Counted from the first letter of the stretch, positions 16,160 to 25,511 are shown. The stretch: 64,000 nt of DNA from Pseudomonas sp. 8Z (GCF_902506535.1 NZ_LR733827.1:1516200-1580199), one strand, 5' to 3'. A program made the numbers and translations. Notes: generated by a model not told the origin, from the letters alone.

Positions 16160-18772
16160 ATGCACGAACAGTACTCGCCCCGTGAAATAGAAGCCGCCGC
16201 GCAGTCCCACTGGGACGCGCAGAATTCCTTCGTCGTCAGCGAACAGCCCGGCAAGGACACCTTCTACTGCCTGTCGATGTTCCCCTACCCCAGCGGCAAG
16301 CTACACATGGGGCACGTGCGCAACTACACCATCGGCGACGTGATCGCGCGCTACCAGCGCATGCAGGGCAAGAACGTGCTGCAGCCGATGGGTTGGGACG
16401 CCTTCGGCATGCCGGCGGAAAACGCGGCGATGAAGAACCAGGTGGCGCCGGCCAAGTGGACGTACGAGAACATCGCCTACATGAAGTCCCAGCTCAAATC
16501 GCTGGGTTTGGCCGTCGACTGGACGCGTGAAGTCACCACCTGCAAGCCGGATTACTACCGCTGGGAACAGTGGCTGTTCACCCGCCTGTTCGAGAAGGGC
16601 GTGATCTACCGCAAGAACGGCACCGTCAACTGGGACCCGGTGGACCAGACCGTACTGGCCAACGAGCAGGTCATCGACGGCCGTGGCTGGCGTTCGGGCG
16701 CGCTGATCGAGAAGCGCGAAATCCCGATGTATTACTTCAAGATCACCGCTTACGCCGAAGAGCTGCTGAGCAGCCTGGATGAGCTCGATGGTTGGCCCGA
16801 GCAGGTCAAGACCATGCAGCGCAACTGGATCGGCAAGAGCTTCGGTGCCGATATCGTGTTCGACTACGACGTCGCCAGTATCGGCATCGACGGCCAGCTC
16901 AAAGTCTACTCGACCCGCCCCGACACCCTGATGGGCGCGACCTACGTTGCCGTGGCCGCCGAGCACCCGCTGGCCCAACGCGCCGCCGAAGCCAACCCAG
17001 CCATCGCCGCCTTTATCGCCGAGTGCAAGGCTGGATCGGTTGCGGAAGCCGACATGGCCACCATGGAGAAAAAGGGCCTGGCCACCGGCCAGTTCGTCAT
17101 CCATCCGCTGACCGGCGACAAGCTGCCGGTATTCGTCGCCAACTACGTGCTGTGGGGCTACGGCGAAGGCGCGGTGATGGCCGTGCCGGCGCATGACGAG
17201 CGCGACTTCGAATTCGCCAACAAATACGATCTGCCGATCAAGCAGGTCTACACCGGCGAAAGCAAGGACTACGACGCCAGCACCTGGCAGGACTGGTACG
17301 GCGACAAGGCCGGGCTGACCAGCATCAACTCCGGCAAGTACGACGGCCTGGACTTCAGCGCTGCCTTCGACGCCATCGTCGGCGACCTCGAAGCCAGCGC
17401 GCACGGCGCCCGCAAGACCCAGTTCCGCCTGCGCGACTGGGGCATCAGCCGCCAGCGCTACTGGGGCTGCCCCATTCCGATCATCCACTGCGACACCTGC
17501 GGCGACGTGCCGGTGCCGGAAGACCAACTGCCGGTCGTGCTGCCCGAAGACGTGGTGCCGGACGGCGCTGGTAGCCCACTGGCGAAAATGCCCGAATTCT
17601 ACGAGTGCACCTGCCCGAAATGCGGCGCACCGGCCAAGCGCGAAACCGACACCATGGACACCTTCGTGGAAAGCTCCTGGTACTTCGCCCGCTACGCCAG
17701 CCCGAACTACGACAAGGGTATGGTCGACCCGGCTGTGGCCAATCATTGGCTGCCGGTGGATCAGTACATCGGTGGCATCGAGCACGCCATCCTGCACCTT
17801 TTGTACGCGCGCTTCTTCCACAAGCTGATGCGCGACGAAGGTTTGGTGTCATCGAATGAGCCGTTCAAGAACCTGCTGACCCAGGGCATGGTGGTCGCCG
17901 AGACCTATTACCGCACCCTGGAAAACGGCGGCAAAGACTGGTTCAACCCGGCCGACGTGGAAGTCGAGCGTGACGCCAAGGCCAAGGTCATCGGCGCCAA
18001 GCTCAAGAGCGACGGCTTGGCCGTGGAAATCGGCGGCACCGAGAAGATGTCCAAGTCGAAGAACAACGGCGTCGACCCACAGGACATGATCGACGCTTAC
18101 GGCGCCGACACCTGCCGCCTGTTCATGATGTTCGCCTCGCCGCCCGACCAGAGCTGCGAATGGTCGGATGCCGGTGTCGAAGGCGCCAACCGCTTCCTGC
18201 GCCGCGTCTGGCGCCTGGCTCACGGCCATGTCGCCGCGGGCCTGCCGGGCAAGCTGGATGTCAGCAGCCTCAACGACGAGCAGAAGGCCGTGCGCCGCGC
18301 CATCCACCTGGCGATCAAGCAGGCCAGCAACGATATCGGCCAGCACCACAAGTTCAACACTGCCGTCGCCCAGGTGATGACGCTGATGAACGTGCTGGAA
18401 AAGGCTGCCACTGCGACCGAACAGGATCGCGCGCTTCTGCACGAAGGCCTGCAAGTCGTCACCCTGCTGCTGGCACCGATCACCCCGCATATCAGCCACG
18501 AGCTGTGGCAGCGTTTGGGTCACAGCGATGCGGTGATCGACGCAAAATGGCCGCAGGTCGATGAAGCCGCACTGGTGCAGGACAGCCTGACCCTGGTGGT
18601 GCAGGTCAACGGCAAGCTGCGCGGCCAAATCGAGGTAGCCGCCAGCGCCAGCCGCGAAGAAGTGGAAGCCATGGCCCGCGCCAACGAGAACGTGCTGCGC
18701 TTCACCGAAGGGCTGAGCATCCGCAAGGTCATCGTGGTGCCGGGCAAGCTGGTCAACATCGTCGCCAACTGA
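16160..18772 (+). CDS. leuS: Leucyl-tRNA synthetase
   Basis: This class I aminoacyl-tRNA synthetase charges tRNA-Leu. The 870 residues match the family. The HIGH signature is in YPSGKLHMGHVRNYT (about residue 45), the editing (CP1) domain is intact with the threonine-rich YSTRPDTLMGATYVAVAAEH, and KMSKS is present in GTEKMSKSKNNGVDP (about residue 630). Zinc-type cysteines (CDTC, CPKC) are visible around residues 445-490. It heads the leuS-lptE-holA operon. Confidence 0.99.
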   Translation: MHEQYSPREIEAAAQSHWDAQNSFVVSEQPGKDTFYCLSMFPYPSGKLHMGHVRNYTIGDVIARYQRMQGKNVLQPMGWDAFGMPAENAAMKNQVAPAKWTYENIAYMKSQLKSLGLAVDWTREVTTCKPDYYRWEQWLFTRLFEKGVIYRKNGTVNWDPVDQTVLANEQVIDGRGWRSGALIEKREIPMYYFKITAYAEELLSSLDELDGWPEQVKTMQRNWIGKSFGADIVFDYDVASIGIDGQLKVYSTRPDTLMGATYVAVAAEHPLAQRAAEANPAIAAFIAECKAGSVAEADMATMEKKGLATGQFVIHPLTGDKLPVFVANYVLWGYGEGAVMAVPAHDERDFEFANKYDLPIKQVYTGESKDYDASTWQDWYGDKAGLTSINSGKYDGLDFSAAFDAIVGDLEASAHGARKTQFRLRDWGISRQRYWGCPIPIIHCDTCGDVPVPEDQLPVVLPEDVVPDGAGSPLAKMPEFYECTCPKCGAPAKRETDTMDTFVESSWYFARYASPNYDKGMVDPAVANHWLPVDQYIGGIEHAILHLLYARFFHKLMRDEGLVSSNEPFKNLLTQGMVVAETYYRTLENGGKDWFNPADVEVERDAKAKVIGAKLKSDGLAVEIGGTEKMSKSKNNGVDPQDMIDAYGADTCRLFMMFASPPDQSCEWSDAGVEGANRFLRRVWRLAHGHVAAGLPGKLDVSSLNDEQKAVRRAIHLAIKQASNDIGQHHKFNTAVAQVMTLMNVLEKAATATEQDRALLHEGLQVVTLLLAPITPHISHELWQRLGHSDAVIDAKWPQVDEAALVQDSLTLVVQVNGKLRGQIEVAASASREEVEAMARANENVLRFTEGLSIRKVIVVPGKLVNIVAN

Positions 18773-18821
18773 TTAAGCTCGGCGCCAGACTTCGGCTGGC
18801 GCCGTGATCCGCCAAGGGGAT

Positions 18822-19439
18822 ATGAGAATGATGAAACGGAATCTGCTGGTCATCGGCCTGGCCGTACTGCTCAGCGCCTGTGGTTTTCAACTGCGCGGTA
18901 CGGGCACCACCCAGTTCGCCTTGACCGAGTTGAGCGTCAGCGGGCGCAATGCCTATGGCGAAAACGTCAAGCAACTGATCGAAGCGCTGGAAAACAACGG
19001 CGTCAAGGTATACCCCGGTGCCCCGTACAAGCTGGTATTGAGTCGTGAAGACGAGAATCGTCGCTCCGCCAGCTACACCAGCAACGGCCGTAATGCCGAG
19101 TACGAGCTGAGCATGACGGTCGAGTACGAAATCCGTGGCGCGAAGAACCTGCTCCTAACCAGCAACGAGATCGAAGTTCAGAACTACTACCAGCAGGACA
19201 GTAGCAACCTGATCGGCTCAGACCAACAAGCAGGGCAACTGCGTGGCGAACTGCGCCGCGAACTGATTCAGCAACTGGTACAGCGCCTGAGCATGATTAC
19301 CCCGGAGCAGCTCGACCAACTTCAGCAAACCGCCGAGGCCCGCGCCAAGGCCGAAGCCGAGGCCGAAGAAGCCGCGCGTAAGGTACGTGCAGCGCAAGTC
19401 GCACCGCAGCAGTCGCCTATCGAACTGCCACGTCAGTGA
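18822..19439 (+). CDS. lptE: LPS-assembly lipoprotein LptE
   Basis: LptE is the outer-membrane lipoprotein plug of the LptD/E complex that inserts LPS. It has a lipoprotein signal (KRNLLVIGLAVLLSACGFQ, lipidated on the Cys after LLSA) and then FQLRGTGT, typical of the family. The tail is Ala/Glu-rich (ARAKAEAEAEEAARKVRAAQ). Three ATGs lie close together after AAGGGG; 18822 is given, and 18828 is equally possible. It lies between leuS and holA. Confidence 0.92.
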   Translation: MRMMKRNLLVIGLAVLLSACGFQLRGTGTTQFALTELSVSGRNAYGENVKQLIEALENNGVKVYPGAPYKLVLSREDENRRSASYTSNGRNAEYELSMTVEYEIRGAKNLLLTSNEIEVQNYYQQDSSNLIGSDQQAGQLRGELRRELIQQLVQRLSMITPEQLDQLQQTAEARAKAEAEAEEAARKVRAAQVAPQQSPIELPRQ

Positions 19440-19474
19440 TGCCTGCGGGCCGTTTAAAGCGGCCCGATTCCCCC

Positions 19475-20509
19475 ATGAAGCTTTCTCCCGCCCAGCTCGC
19501 CAAGCATCTGCAAGGTACGCTTGCGCCCATTTACGTCATCAGCGGTGACGAACCCCTGCTGTGCCAGGAGGCCGCTGATGCCGTGCGTAGTGCCTGCCGC
19601 CAACAGGGTTTCGCCGAACGTCAGGTATTTAACGCCGAAGCCAATTTCGACTGGGGCAACCTGCTGCAAGCCGGTGCCAGCCTCTCGCTGTTCGCCGAAA
19701 AACGCCTGCTGGAATTGCGCCTGCCCTCAGGTAAACCCGGCGACAAAGGTGCCGCGGCCCTGCTCGAATACCTTGGCCGCCCGCCGGAAGACACCGTACT
19801 GCTGCTCAGCCTGCCCAAGCTCGATGGCAGCACGCAGAAGAGCAAGTGGGCCAAGGCCTTGATCGACGGAGCCCACTCGCAGTTCATCCAGATCTGGCCG
19901 ATCGATGCCCACCAGTTACCGCAATGGATTCGCCAGCGACTTGCCCAGGCGGGGCTTAGCGCCAGCCCTGATGCAGTGGAGATGATCGCCGCACGCGTCG
20001 AGGGCAACCTGCTGGCCGCCGCCCAGGAAGTGGAAAAACTCAAGCTCTTGGCAGAAGGCAACCAGGTGGATGCCGAGACCGTTCAGGCGGCGGTGGCCGA
20101 CAGTGCGCGCTTCGATGTCTTCGGCCTGATCGATGCGGCCCTCAACGGCGAAGCCGCGCACGCCCTGCGCATGCTCGAAGGGCTGCGTGGCGAGGGCGTG
20201 GAAACGCCAGTAATCCTCTGGGCGCTGGCGCGGGAGATTCGCCTGCTGGCCAGCATCGCCCATCAGAAGAGCCAAGGCATCCCCCTCGACAAGGCCTTCG
20301 CCAGTGCCCGCCCGCCCGTCTGGGACAAGCGCCGCCCGCTCGTGTCCAAAGCGCTGCAGCGCCACAGCAGCAAACGCTGGGGCCAGTTGCTGCAACAGGC
20401 ACAACTGATCGATGCGCAAATCAAGGGCCAGGCTGCTGGCAACCCTTGGGGTGAACTGGCCCTACTGACCCTGCAACTGGCCGGGCAACGCCTGCGCCTT
20501 TCTTCGTAG
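19475..20509 (+). CDS. holA: DNA polymerase III delta subunit
   Basis: Delta is the wrench of the clamp loader that opens the beta clamp. The start MKLSPAQLAKHLQG gives 344 residues, as in other pseudomonads; an in-frame ATG at 19436 overlaps lptE and is less likely. It has an AAA+-like fold without a functional P-loop: PIYVISGDEPLLCQEAADAVR near the N-terminus and DARFDVFGLIDAAL-type sequence in the middle. Its TAG stop lies inside a REP palindrome. Confidence 0.96.
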   Translation: MKLSPAQLAKHLQGTLAPIYVISGDEPLLCQEAADAVRSACRQQGFAERQVFNAEANFDWGNLLQAGASLSLFAEKRLLELRLPSGKPGDKGAAALLEYLGRPPEDTVLLLSLPKLDGSTQKSKWAKALIDGAHSQFIQIWPIDAHQLPQWIRQRLAQAGLSASPDAVEMIAARVEGNLLAAAQEVEKLKLLAEGNQVDAETVQAAVADSARFDVFGLIDAALNGEAAHALRMLEGLRGEGVETPVILWALAREIRLLASIAHQKSQGIPLDKAFASARPPVWDKRRPLVSKALQRHSSKRWGQLLQQAQLIDAQIKGQAAGNPWGELALLTLQLAGQRLRLSS

Positions 20510-20558
20510 GGCGGGTGCAACCCGCCATTAACCAGACGGCGGGTTACACCCGCCCTAC
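20506..20558. repeat. REP-type palindrome overlapping the holA stop
   Basis: GTAGGGCGGGTGCAACCCGCC and its inverted partner (GGCGGGTTACACCCGCCCTAC) flank an 11-base spacer. The same element type recurs twice at 44883-45037. The holA stop codon TAG is provided by the left arm. It may act as a terminator before arfA. Confidence 0.85.
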
Positions 20559-20637
20559 AGGCCTGGACATTTTCTGTACAGCGGCGCATAGTCCGCGCCG
20601 CCTGCATCAGTGCAGGCAGCCTACATGAGGACATGCC

Positions 20638-20832
20638 ATGAGCAAGAAAACCGGCAAACGGCCGAACAAGGCCAAATCCATCGTCGCCCAACCACTGTTC
20701 CGCTGCCGCCAGGAGCGACCACAGAAAGGCAAAGGCAGCTACCGCCGCGAAGCCTCCCACAACTGGGAGGCTTCTTGCTTTATGCGCCCTGCGATTTCGC
20801 TGATGGCCCTGTACCAGGCGAGAGCATGCTAA
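20638..20832 (+). CDS. arfA: Alternative ribosome-rescue factor ArfA
   Basis: ArfA recruits release factor 2 to ribosomes stalled on non-stop mRNA when tmRNA is insufficient. The 64 residues contain KAKSIVAQPLFRCRQ and KGKGSYRRE (about residues 11-38), the conserved core of the family. As in E. coli, the message carries a strong hairpin within the coding region, so processing or termination there gives a truncated non-stop mRNA whose product is the active form, and trans-translation normally destroys it. A GAGGA Shine-Dalgarno precedes the ATG. It is a single gene between holA and the transglycosylase gene. Confidence 0.88.
   Translation: MSKKTGKRPNKAKSIVAQPLFRCRQERPQKGKGSYRREASHNWEASCFMRPAISLMALYQARAC
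20749..20781 (+). terminator. Hairpin inside arfA (regulatory terminator / RNase III site)
   Basis: A perfect 11-bp stem (20749-20759 with 20764-20774) with a four-base loop is followed by TTGCTTT. It covers codons 38-46, just after the conserved KGKGSY core, the position expected for the hairpin that makes arfA mRNA non-stop. Confidence 0.8.
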
Positions 20833-20865
20833 GGTAGCCACCTGCTTAGATGCCCTGAGATAGAC

Positions 20866-22125
20866 ATGCCATCCCAGCTTTCCCGTTCGCCCCTGGCCCT
20901 GCTCCCACTTCTGCTGCTGGCCGCCTGCGCCAAAGCGCCCGCCGAGAACCTGCCGCTCACGAGCAGCGCACCAACAACGCAGATCAGCAGCGTCCCGGCC
21001 CTTCTTAGCTTCGCCGATTGGCGCCAAGCCCTACGCGCCGAGGCACTGAGCAAAGGCATCGACGCGGCGGTGTTCGACCACGCATTCAGCGGCATCATCC
21101 CCGACCCAGCAGTGATGAAGGCCGACAGTAGCCAACCGGAGTTCACCCGCCCGGTGTGGGAATATCTCGATGGCGCTGTGTCAGCCAGCCGTATAGGCCG
21201 AGGACGCGTCCTGCTCGCCCAACACAATCTAATGCTGCGCGAGATCGAACAGCGTTATGGCGTCGATGCACCCGTTCTGGTCGCGGTCTGGGGCCTGGAA
21301 AGCAATTTCGGCAACAACATCGGCAGCAACAGCGTGATCCGTTCGCTCGCCACACTGGCGTATGAAGGACGCCGCCAGGGTTTCTGGCGCAACCAATTGC
21401 TGGCCGCGCTGCAAATTCTGCAGCACGGCGATATCCCCAGTGAACGCATGATCGGCTCCTGGGCTGGAGCCATGGGCCAGACCCAGTTCATGCCCACCAC
21501 TTACAACGAACACGCAGTGGACTTCGACGGTGACGGCAAGCGTGACCTATGGACGTCCTCCGGCGATGCTCTGGCTTCGGCTGCCCATTATCTACAAACC
21601 TCCGGCTGGCAACGCGGCCAGCCTTGGGGCTTCGAAGTACGCCTGCCCAAGCAGTTCGATTACTTCCATGCCGACCCGGAGCAACGCCGCACCCTGGCCG
21701 AATGGCAAGCGCTCGGCGTAGTGCCTGTTGGCGGCGGCAAGAGCGTGAGCCCAGACAGCCGCGCCACTTTGGTACTACCGGCGGGTCACCGTGGCCCGGC
21801 GTTCCTGCTGCTGGACAACTTCCGCAGCATCCTCAGATACAACAACTCCACCTCCTACGCCCTGGCCATCGGTCTACTCGCGGACAACTTCCTCAAACCC
21901 AGCGAAATCCAAGCCAGTTGGCCACGCGATGAGCGCCAACTGGGCCGCAGTGAACGCATCGAGCTACAGGAACTGCTGGCCAAGAACGGCTTCGACCCTG
22001 GCCCGGCCGACGGCATCATCGGCGCCAATACGCGTAAAGCGATCCGTCTGCTGCAACTGCAACAGGGTGAACCCGCTGACGGCTATCCGAACCTGGAATT
22101 GCTGGAACTGCTGCGCACGCGCTGA
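20866..22125 (+). CDS. Lytic murein transglycosylase, SltB/MltB family with peptidoglycan-binding domain
   Basis: This is a 419-residue lipoprotein candidate with a signal ending LLLLAACAK (lipidated Cys at about 24). The SLT_2/MltB domain has the catalytic Glu in VAVWGLESNFGNN and the family blocks SWAGAMGQTQFMPTTY and VDFDGDGKRDLW. The C-terminal 60 residues form a PG_binding_1 domain (LLAKNGFDPGPADGIIGANTRKAIRLLQ). It cleaves glycan strands to 1,6-anhydro products. It corresponds by position to PA3992 (SltB3) as I recall, but the exact paralogue name is uncertain. Confidence 0.92.
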   Translation: MPSQLSRSPLALLPLLLLAACAKAPAENLPLTSSAPTTQISSVPALLSFADWRQALRAEALSKGIDAAVFDHAFSGIIPDPAVMKADSSQPEFTRPVWEYLDGAVSASRIGRGRVLLAQHNLMLREIEQRYGVDAPVLVAVWGLESNFGNNIGSNSVIRSLATLAYEGRRQGFWRNQLLAALQILQHGDIPSERMIGSWAGAMGQTQFMPTTYNEHAVDFDGDGKRDLWTSSGDALASAAHYLQTSGWQRGQPWGFEVRLPKQFDYFHADPEQRRTLAEWQALGVVPVGGGKSVSPDSRATLVLPAGHRGPAFLLLDNFRSILRYNNSTSYALAIGLLADNFLKPSEIQASWPRDERQLGRSERIELQELLAKNGFDPGPADGIIGANTRKAIRLLQLQQGEPADGYPNLELLELLRTR

Positions 22126-22259
22126 GCCTCCCTGCCACACACCCTGCGATGCATTGCGGCGACGATCAGCCGACATCGGCCACCCTGCCGCTGTGATAGA
22201 CTGCGCGGCGGCCAAAAGCCGCTCGCCCTACGGAGCCTCTACCGGAGCCCTGATTTCCG

Positions 22260-23312
22260 ATGTCCGACACCTCCTCGTCCAAAACCGTCGCCAGCGGCGA
22301 AAAATTCCGCACCGCCCAAGGCATCACCGCGATCAAGGATGGCCAGAAGCGCCGCGCTTCAGCCGAACCACAGGTCTTCGAACCCAAGCCCAAATGGCTG
22401 CGGGTCAAGGCGCCGGGCGGCAGCCGTTTCGAAGCGGTCAAGCGTAACGTCGGCGAGCATCGCCTGAGCACTGTGTGCCAGGAGTCGCACTGCCCGAACA
22501 TGGGTGAATGTTGGTCCAACGGCACGGCAACCATCATGCTGATGGGCTCGGTATGCACCCGCGCCTGCCGCTTCTGCGCTGTGGACACCGGCAACCCCAA
22601 TGGTTGGCTGGATCTGGAAGAGCCGCAGAACACCGCCAAGTCGGTGGAGCTGATGGCCCTGCGTTATATCGTGCTGACCTCGGTGGACCGCGATGATCTG
22701 GACGACGGCGGCGCCAGCCATTACGCGGCGTGCGTGCGCGCGATCAAGGAGAACACGCCACAGGTGGTGGTCGAGGCGCTGACCCCGGACTTCGACGGTG
22801 ACCATCAGGCCATCGAGCGCGTGGTGGACTCTGGCCTGGAAGTGTTCGCGCAGAACGTCGAAACGGTCAAACGCCTGACTCACGTAGTGCGTGACCCGCG
22901 TGCAGGCTATGAGAAGACCCTCAAGGTACTCGAACACGCCAAGAAGCATCGCCCGGACGTGCTAACCAAGACCAGCCTGATGCTCGGCCTCGGTGAAACC
23001 GACGAGGAAATCCTGGAAACCATGGATGACCTGCGCGCCATCGGCGTGGACATCCTCACCCTCGGCCAGTACCTGCAACCCACGCGCAACCACCTCAAGG
23101 TGCAGCGCTGGGTCAGCCCTGAAGAGTTCAATCGCTTGCGTGACATCGGCCTGGAGAAAGGCTTCATGGAAGTCGCAGCAGGCCCACTGGTGCGCTCCAG
23201 CTACCGCGCCGACCGGGTGTTCGAGAAGAACAACCTGGGCCTTGCCGCACCGGTTCCGGTGCCAGGGCAAGAAGTTAACGCCAGCCTGATTCCGGCACTG
23301 AATCTGAACTGA
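22260..23312 (+). CDS. lipA: Lipoyl synthase
   Basis: This radical SAM enzyme inserts two sulfurs into octanoyl groups on carrier proteins. The 350 residues show the auxiliary cluster motif (CQESHCPNMGECW) and the SAM cluster motif CTRACRFCAV, and also the conserved RSSYRAD near the C-terminus. It is convergent with lipB, with which it makes the lipoate pathway. The N-terminal extension (about 60 residues) is normal for pseudomonads. Confidence 0.98.
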   Translation: MSDTSSSKTVASGEKFRTAQGITAIKDGQKRRASAEPQVFEPKPKWLRVKAPGGSRFEAVKRNVGEHRLSTVCQESHCPNMGECWSNGTATIMLMGSVCTRACRFCAVDTGNPNGWLDLEEPQNTAKSVELMALRYIVLTSVDRDDLDDGGASHYAACVRAIKENTPQVVVEALTPDFDGDHQAIERVVDSGLEVFAQNVETVKRLTHVVRDPRAGYEKTLKVLEHAKKHRPDVLTKTSLMLGLGETDEEILETMDDLRAIGVDILTLGQYLQPTRNHLKVQRWVSPEEFNRLRDIGLEKGFMEVAAGPLVRSSYRADRVFEKNNLGLAAPVPVPGQEVNASLIPALNLN

Positions 23313-23332
23313 CGACTATCGCTGGATAAACG

Positions 23333-23357
23333 AAAGGGGCGTCCATGACGCCCCTTT
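23333..23357. terminator. Bidirectional terminator between lipA and lipB
   Basis: A 10-bp stem AAAGGGGCGT / ACGCCCCTTT with loop CCATG lies between the two convergent genes. A-rich and T-rich flanks suit termination in both directions. Confidence 0.75.
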
Positions 23358-23370
23358 GCGTTTCTGCTGC

Positions 23371-23988
23371 TCAGCGATATCCCAACCTGCCGCGCAGCGC
23401 CTGTTCCAACCGTTGTGCCACCTGATCGAACACTGGCGGCGCTGGCAGCAGATCGCGCATCTGCACCATCTTCAGCCCAGCATAGCCGCAGGGGTTGATG
23501 CGCTGAAAAGGCATCATATCCATGTCGACGTTGAGCGCCAGGCCATGGAAAGAACAGCCACGGCTGACGCGCAACCCCAAGGACGCGATCTTGTCACCGG
23601 CCACGTATACGCCCGGTGCATCGGCCTTGGGCGCCGCCTCGATGCCATAGCTGGCCAGCAGCTCGACCAAACTCTGCTCCATGGCCGTGACCAGCTCACG
23701 CACGCCCAGATCGAGACGACGCAAATCGAGCATCAGGTAGGCCACCAGTTGCCCCGGCCCGTGATACGTCACCTGGCCGCCACGCTCGACCTGCACCACT
23801 GGGATATTGCCCGGCGCCAGCAGGTGCTCGGCCTTGCCAGCCTGGCCCTGAGTAAACACCTGGGGATGCTGCAGCAGCCAGATTTCATCCGGCGACTGCC
23901 CATCGCGCTCACGCGTTAGCTGACGCATAGCCTCCAGCGTCGGCTGATACTCAACCAAACCCAAGTGGCGTACAACGAGTTCGGCCAT
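23371..23988 (-). CDS. lipB: Octanoyl-ACP:protein octanoyltransferase
   Basis: LipB moves octanoate from ACP to lipoyl domains. Motifs are YHGPGQLVAYLMLDLRR, GVYVAGDKIASLGLRVSRG and CSFHGLALNVDMD, and the catalytic cysteine in INPCGYAGLKMVQM. The start at MAELVVRHLG (23988) gives 205 residues; a GTG at 23997 overlapping the upstream stop is also possible. It is the last gene of the minus-strand cell-wall operon, six bases after the DUF493 gene's stop. Confidence 0.97.
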   Translation of the reverse strand: MAELVVRHLGLVEYQPTLEAMRQLTRERDGQSPDEIWLLQHPQVFTQGQAGKAEHLLAPGNIPVVQVERGGQVTYHGPGQLVAYLMLDLRRLDLGVRELVTAMEQSLVELLASYGIEAAPKADAPGVYVAGDKIASLGLRVSRGCSFHGLALNVDMDMMPFQRINPCGYAGLKMVQMRDLLPAPPVFDQVAQRLEQALRGRLGYR

Positions 23989-23993
23989 GGCCG

Positions 23994-24272
23994 TCACAGC
24001 ACCATGTGCACGCGGCCAGTGGCGCGCAGGTCGACATGAATGGCCTGTAGCTGCTCAACGCTGGTGGCGGTAATCAGCACCTGCACGGAGAGGAAGTTGC
24101 CGTTGCGGCTATCGCGTAGTACCAGCGTCGAGGCATCCAGATCCGGCGCATGGCGCTGGATCACCTCGATCACCAGATCAGAGAAACCCTCGCCCGCAGT
24201 CCCGATGACCTTGATCGGATAGCGCTCGCAGGGAAATTCGATTTTTGGGGCTTGAACGTCAGTATCGGTCAT
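23994..24272 (-). CDS. DUF493 / YbeD-like protein
   Basis: This 92-residue protein has the YbeD alpha/beta fold (FPCERYPIKVIGTAGEGFSD, then SVQVLITATSVEQLQAIHVDL). It is conserved between dacA/dacC and lipB in many gammaproteobacteria; its fold resembles regulatory ACT-like domains, and its role is unknown. It lies directly upstream of lipB. Confidence 0.9.
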   Translation of the reverse strand: MTDTDVQAPKIEFPCERYPIKVIGTAGEGFSDLVIEVIQRHAPDLDASTLVLRDSRNGNFLSVQVLITATSVEQLQAIHVDLRATGRVHMVL

Positions 24273-24306
24273 GGCGTCAGCGGGCTTGAAGCCCGTCCAT
24301 AAAGAA

Positions 24307-24328
24307 GGCCGCCCCTGATGGGGCGGCC
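24307..24328 (-). terminator. Probable terminator after dacC
   Basis: A perfect 9-bp stem GGCCGCCCC / GGGGCGGCC with a four-base loop lies seven bases after the dacC stop and is followed on the minus strand by TTCTTT. It would separate dacC from DUF493-lipB, at least partly. Confidence 0.65.
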
Positions 24329-24335
24329 GAAGGGA

Positions 24336-25511
24336 TCAGTTGAAGAAGCTGAAGAAGAACAGGCGGATGCTGTCCCACAGACGACGCAGGAAACCACCCT
24401 CCTCGACCGACTCCAGAGCGACCAGGTCGGCGCTGTGCACCACTTCGTCACCCAGCTTGACCTCAACCTTACCGATCACGTCACCCTGAGCAATGGGAGC
24501 CATCAGTTGCGGATTGAGCGTCATGCTAGCCTGCAGCTTGTCCAGTTGGCCCTTAGGCATGGTCAGCGCCAGATCCTGTGCCAAGCCAGCCTTGACCTGG
24601 CTCGACTGGCCTTTCCAGACCGCCGCCTGAGCCAGTTCGCTGCCCTTCTGGTAGAAGGTGCGGCTCTCGAAGAAGCGGAAGCCATAAGTCAGCAGCTTCT
24701 GCGTTTCAGCGGCACGAGCTTGCTCGCTATTGGTGCCGAACACAGCGGTGATCATGCGCGCGCCGTCACGCACGGCAGAGGCCACCAGGCAGTAACCGGC
24801 TTCCTGGGTGTGGCCGGTCTTCAGACCGTCAACGGTCTTGTCGCGCCACAGCAGCAGGTTGCGGTTAGGCTGCTTGATGTTGTTCCAGAGGAAGTCCTTC
24901 TGCGAGTAGATGGCGTAGTGGTCGGCATCTTCGTTGATGATTGCGCGCGCCAGGATGGCCATGTCATGAGCACTGGAGTAGTGCTGCGGATCCGGCAGGC
25001 CGGTGGCGTTCATGAAGTGGGTGTTCTTCATGCCCAGGCGCTCGGCAGTCGAATTCATCATGTCGGCGAAAGCATCTTCACTGCCGGCGATGTATTCGGC
25101 CAAGGCGATACTGGCATCGTTGCCGGACTGAATGATCACACCGTGCAGCAGGTCGCCAACGCTGGCCTGGCTGTTGACCGGCAGAAACATGGTCGAGCCG
25201 CCCGAACCAGCACCGCCGGTGCGCCAGGCGTGCTCGCTGATGGTGACCATGTCCTTCTCGCCGATCTTGCCGGTTTGAATTTCCAGCGTGGCGATGTAGG
25301 CCGTCATCAGTTTGGTCAGGCTGGCGGGCGGCAAGCGCTCGTCGCCGTTCTCACCCACCAGCACCTGGCCGGTGGCGGCGTCCATCAGCACGTAGGCGGT
25401 AGCCGCCAGTTGCGGCGGTGCCGGTACGACCTGAGGGGTGGCCCAGACCAGTGGCGAAGCCAACAGGGTCAGGAAGAGGAAGGCACGTTGCGCGAAGCTG
25501 GTGATATTCAT
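24336..25511 (-). CDS. dacC: D-alanyl-D-alanine carboxypeptidase (PBP5/6 type)
   Basis: This enzyme trims the terminal D-Ala of peptidoglycan pentapeptides in the periplasm. With the start MNITSFAQRAFLFL (25511) it has 391 residues with a signal peptide ending at VWA. Active-site motifs are SLTK (PASLTKLMTAY), SGN (QSGNDASIALAEY) and KTG (GLKTGHTQEAG). A PBP5_C domain follows, and the C-terminal amphipathic anchor is RRLWDSIRLFFFSFFN. It sits in the rlpA-dacC end of the shape operon. Confidence 0.97.
   Translation of the reverse strand: MNITSFAQRAFLFLTLLASPLVWATPQVVPAPPQLAATAYVLMDAATGQVLVGENGDERLPPASLTKLMTAYIATLEIQTGKIGEKDMVTISEHAWRTGGAGSGGSTMFLPVNSQASVGDLLHGVIIQSGNDASIALAEYIAGSEDAFADMMNSTAERLGMKNTHFMNATGLPDPQHYSSAHDMAILARAIINEDADHYAIYSQKDFLWNNIKQPNRNLLLWRDKTVDGLKTGHTQEAGYCLVASAVRDGARMITAVFGTNSEQARAAETQKLLTYGFRFFESRTFYQKGSELAQAAVWKGQSSQVKAGLAQDLALTMPKGQLDKLQASMTLNPQLMAPIAQGDVIGKVEVKLGDEVVHSADLVALESVEEGGFLRRLWDSIRLFFFSFFN

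Noticed and set aside
16301..17821. Long 506-codon open frame on the minus strand opposite leuS
   Set aside because: It is a shadow of a GC-rich gene: leuS on the other strand has all synthetase motifs, and the antisense translation is low-complexity with no domain.
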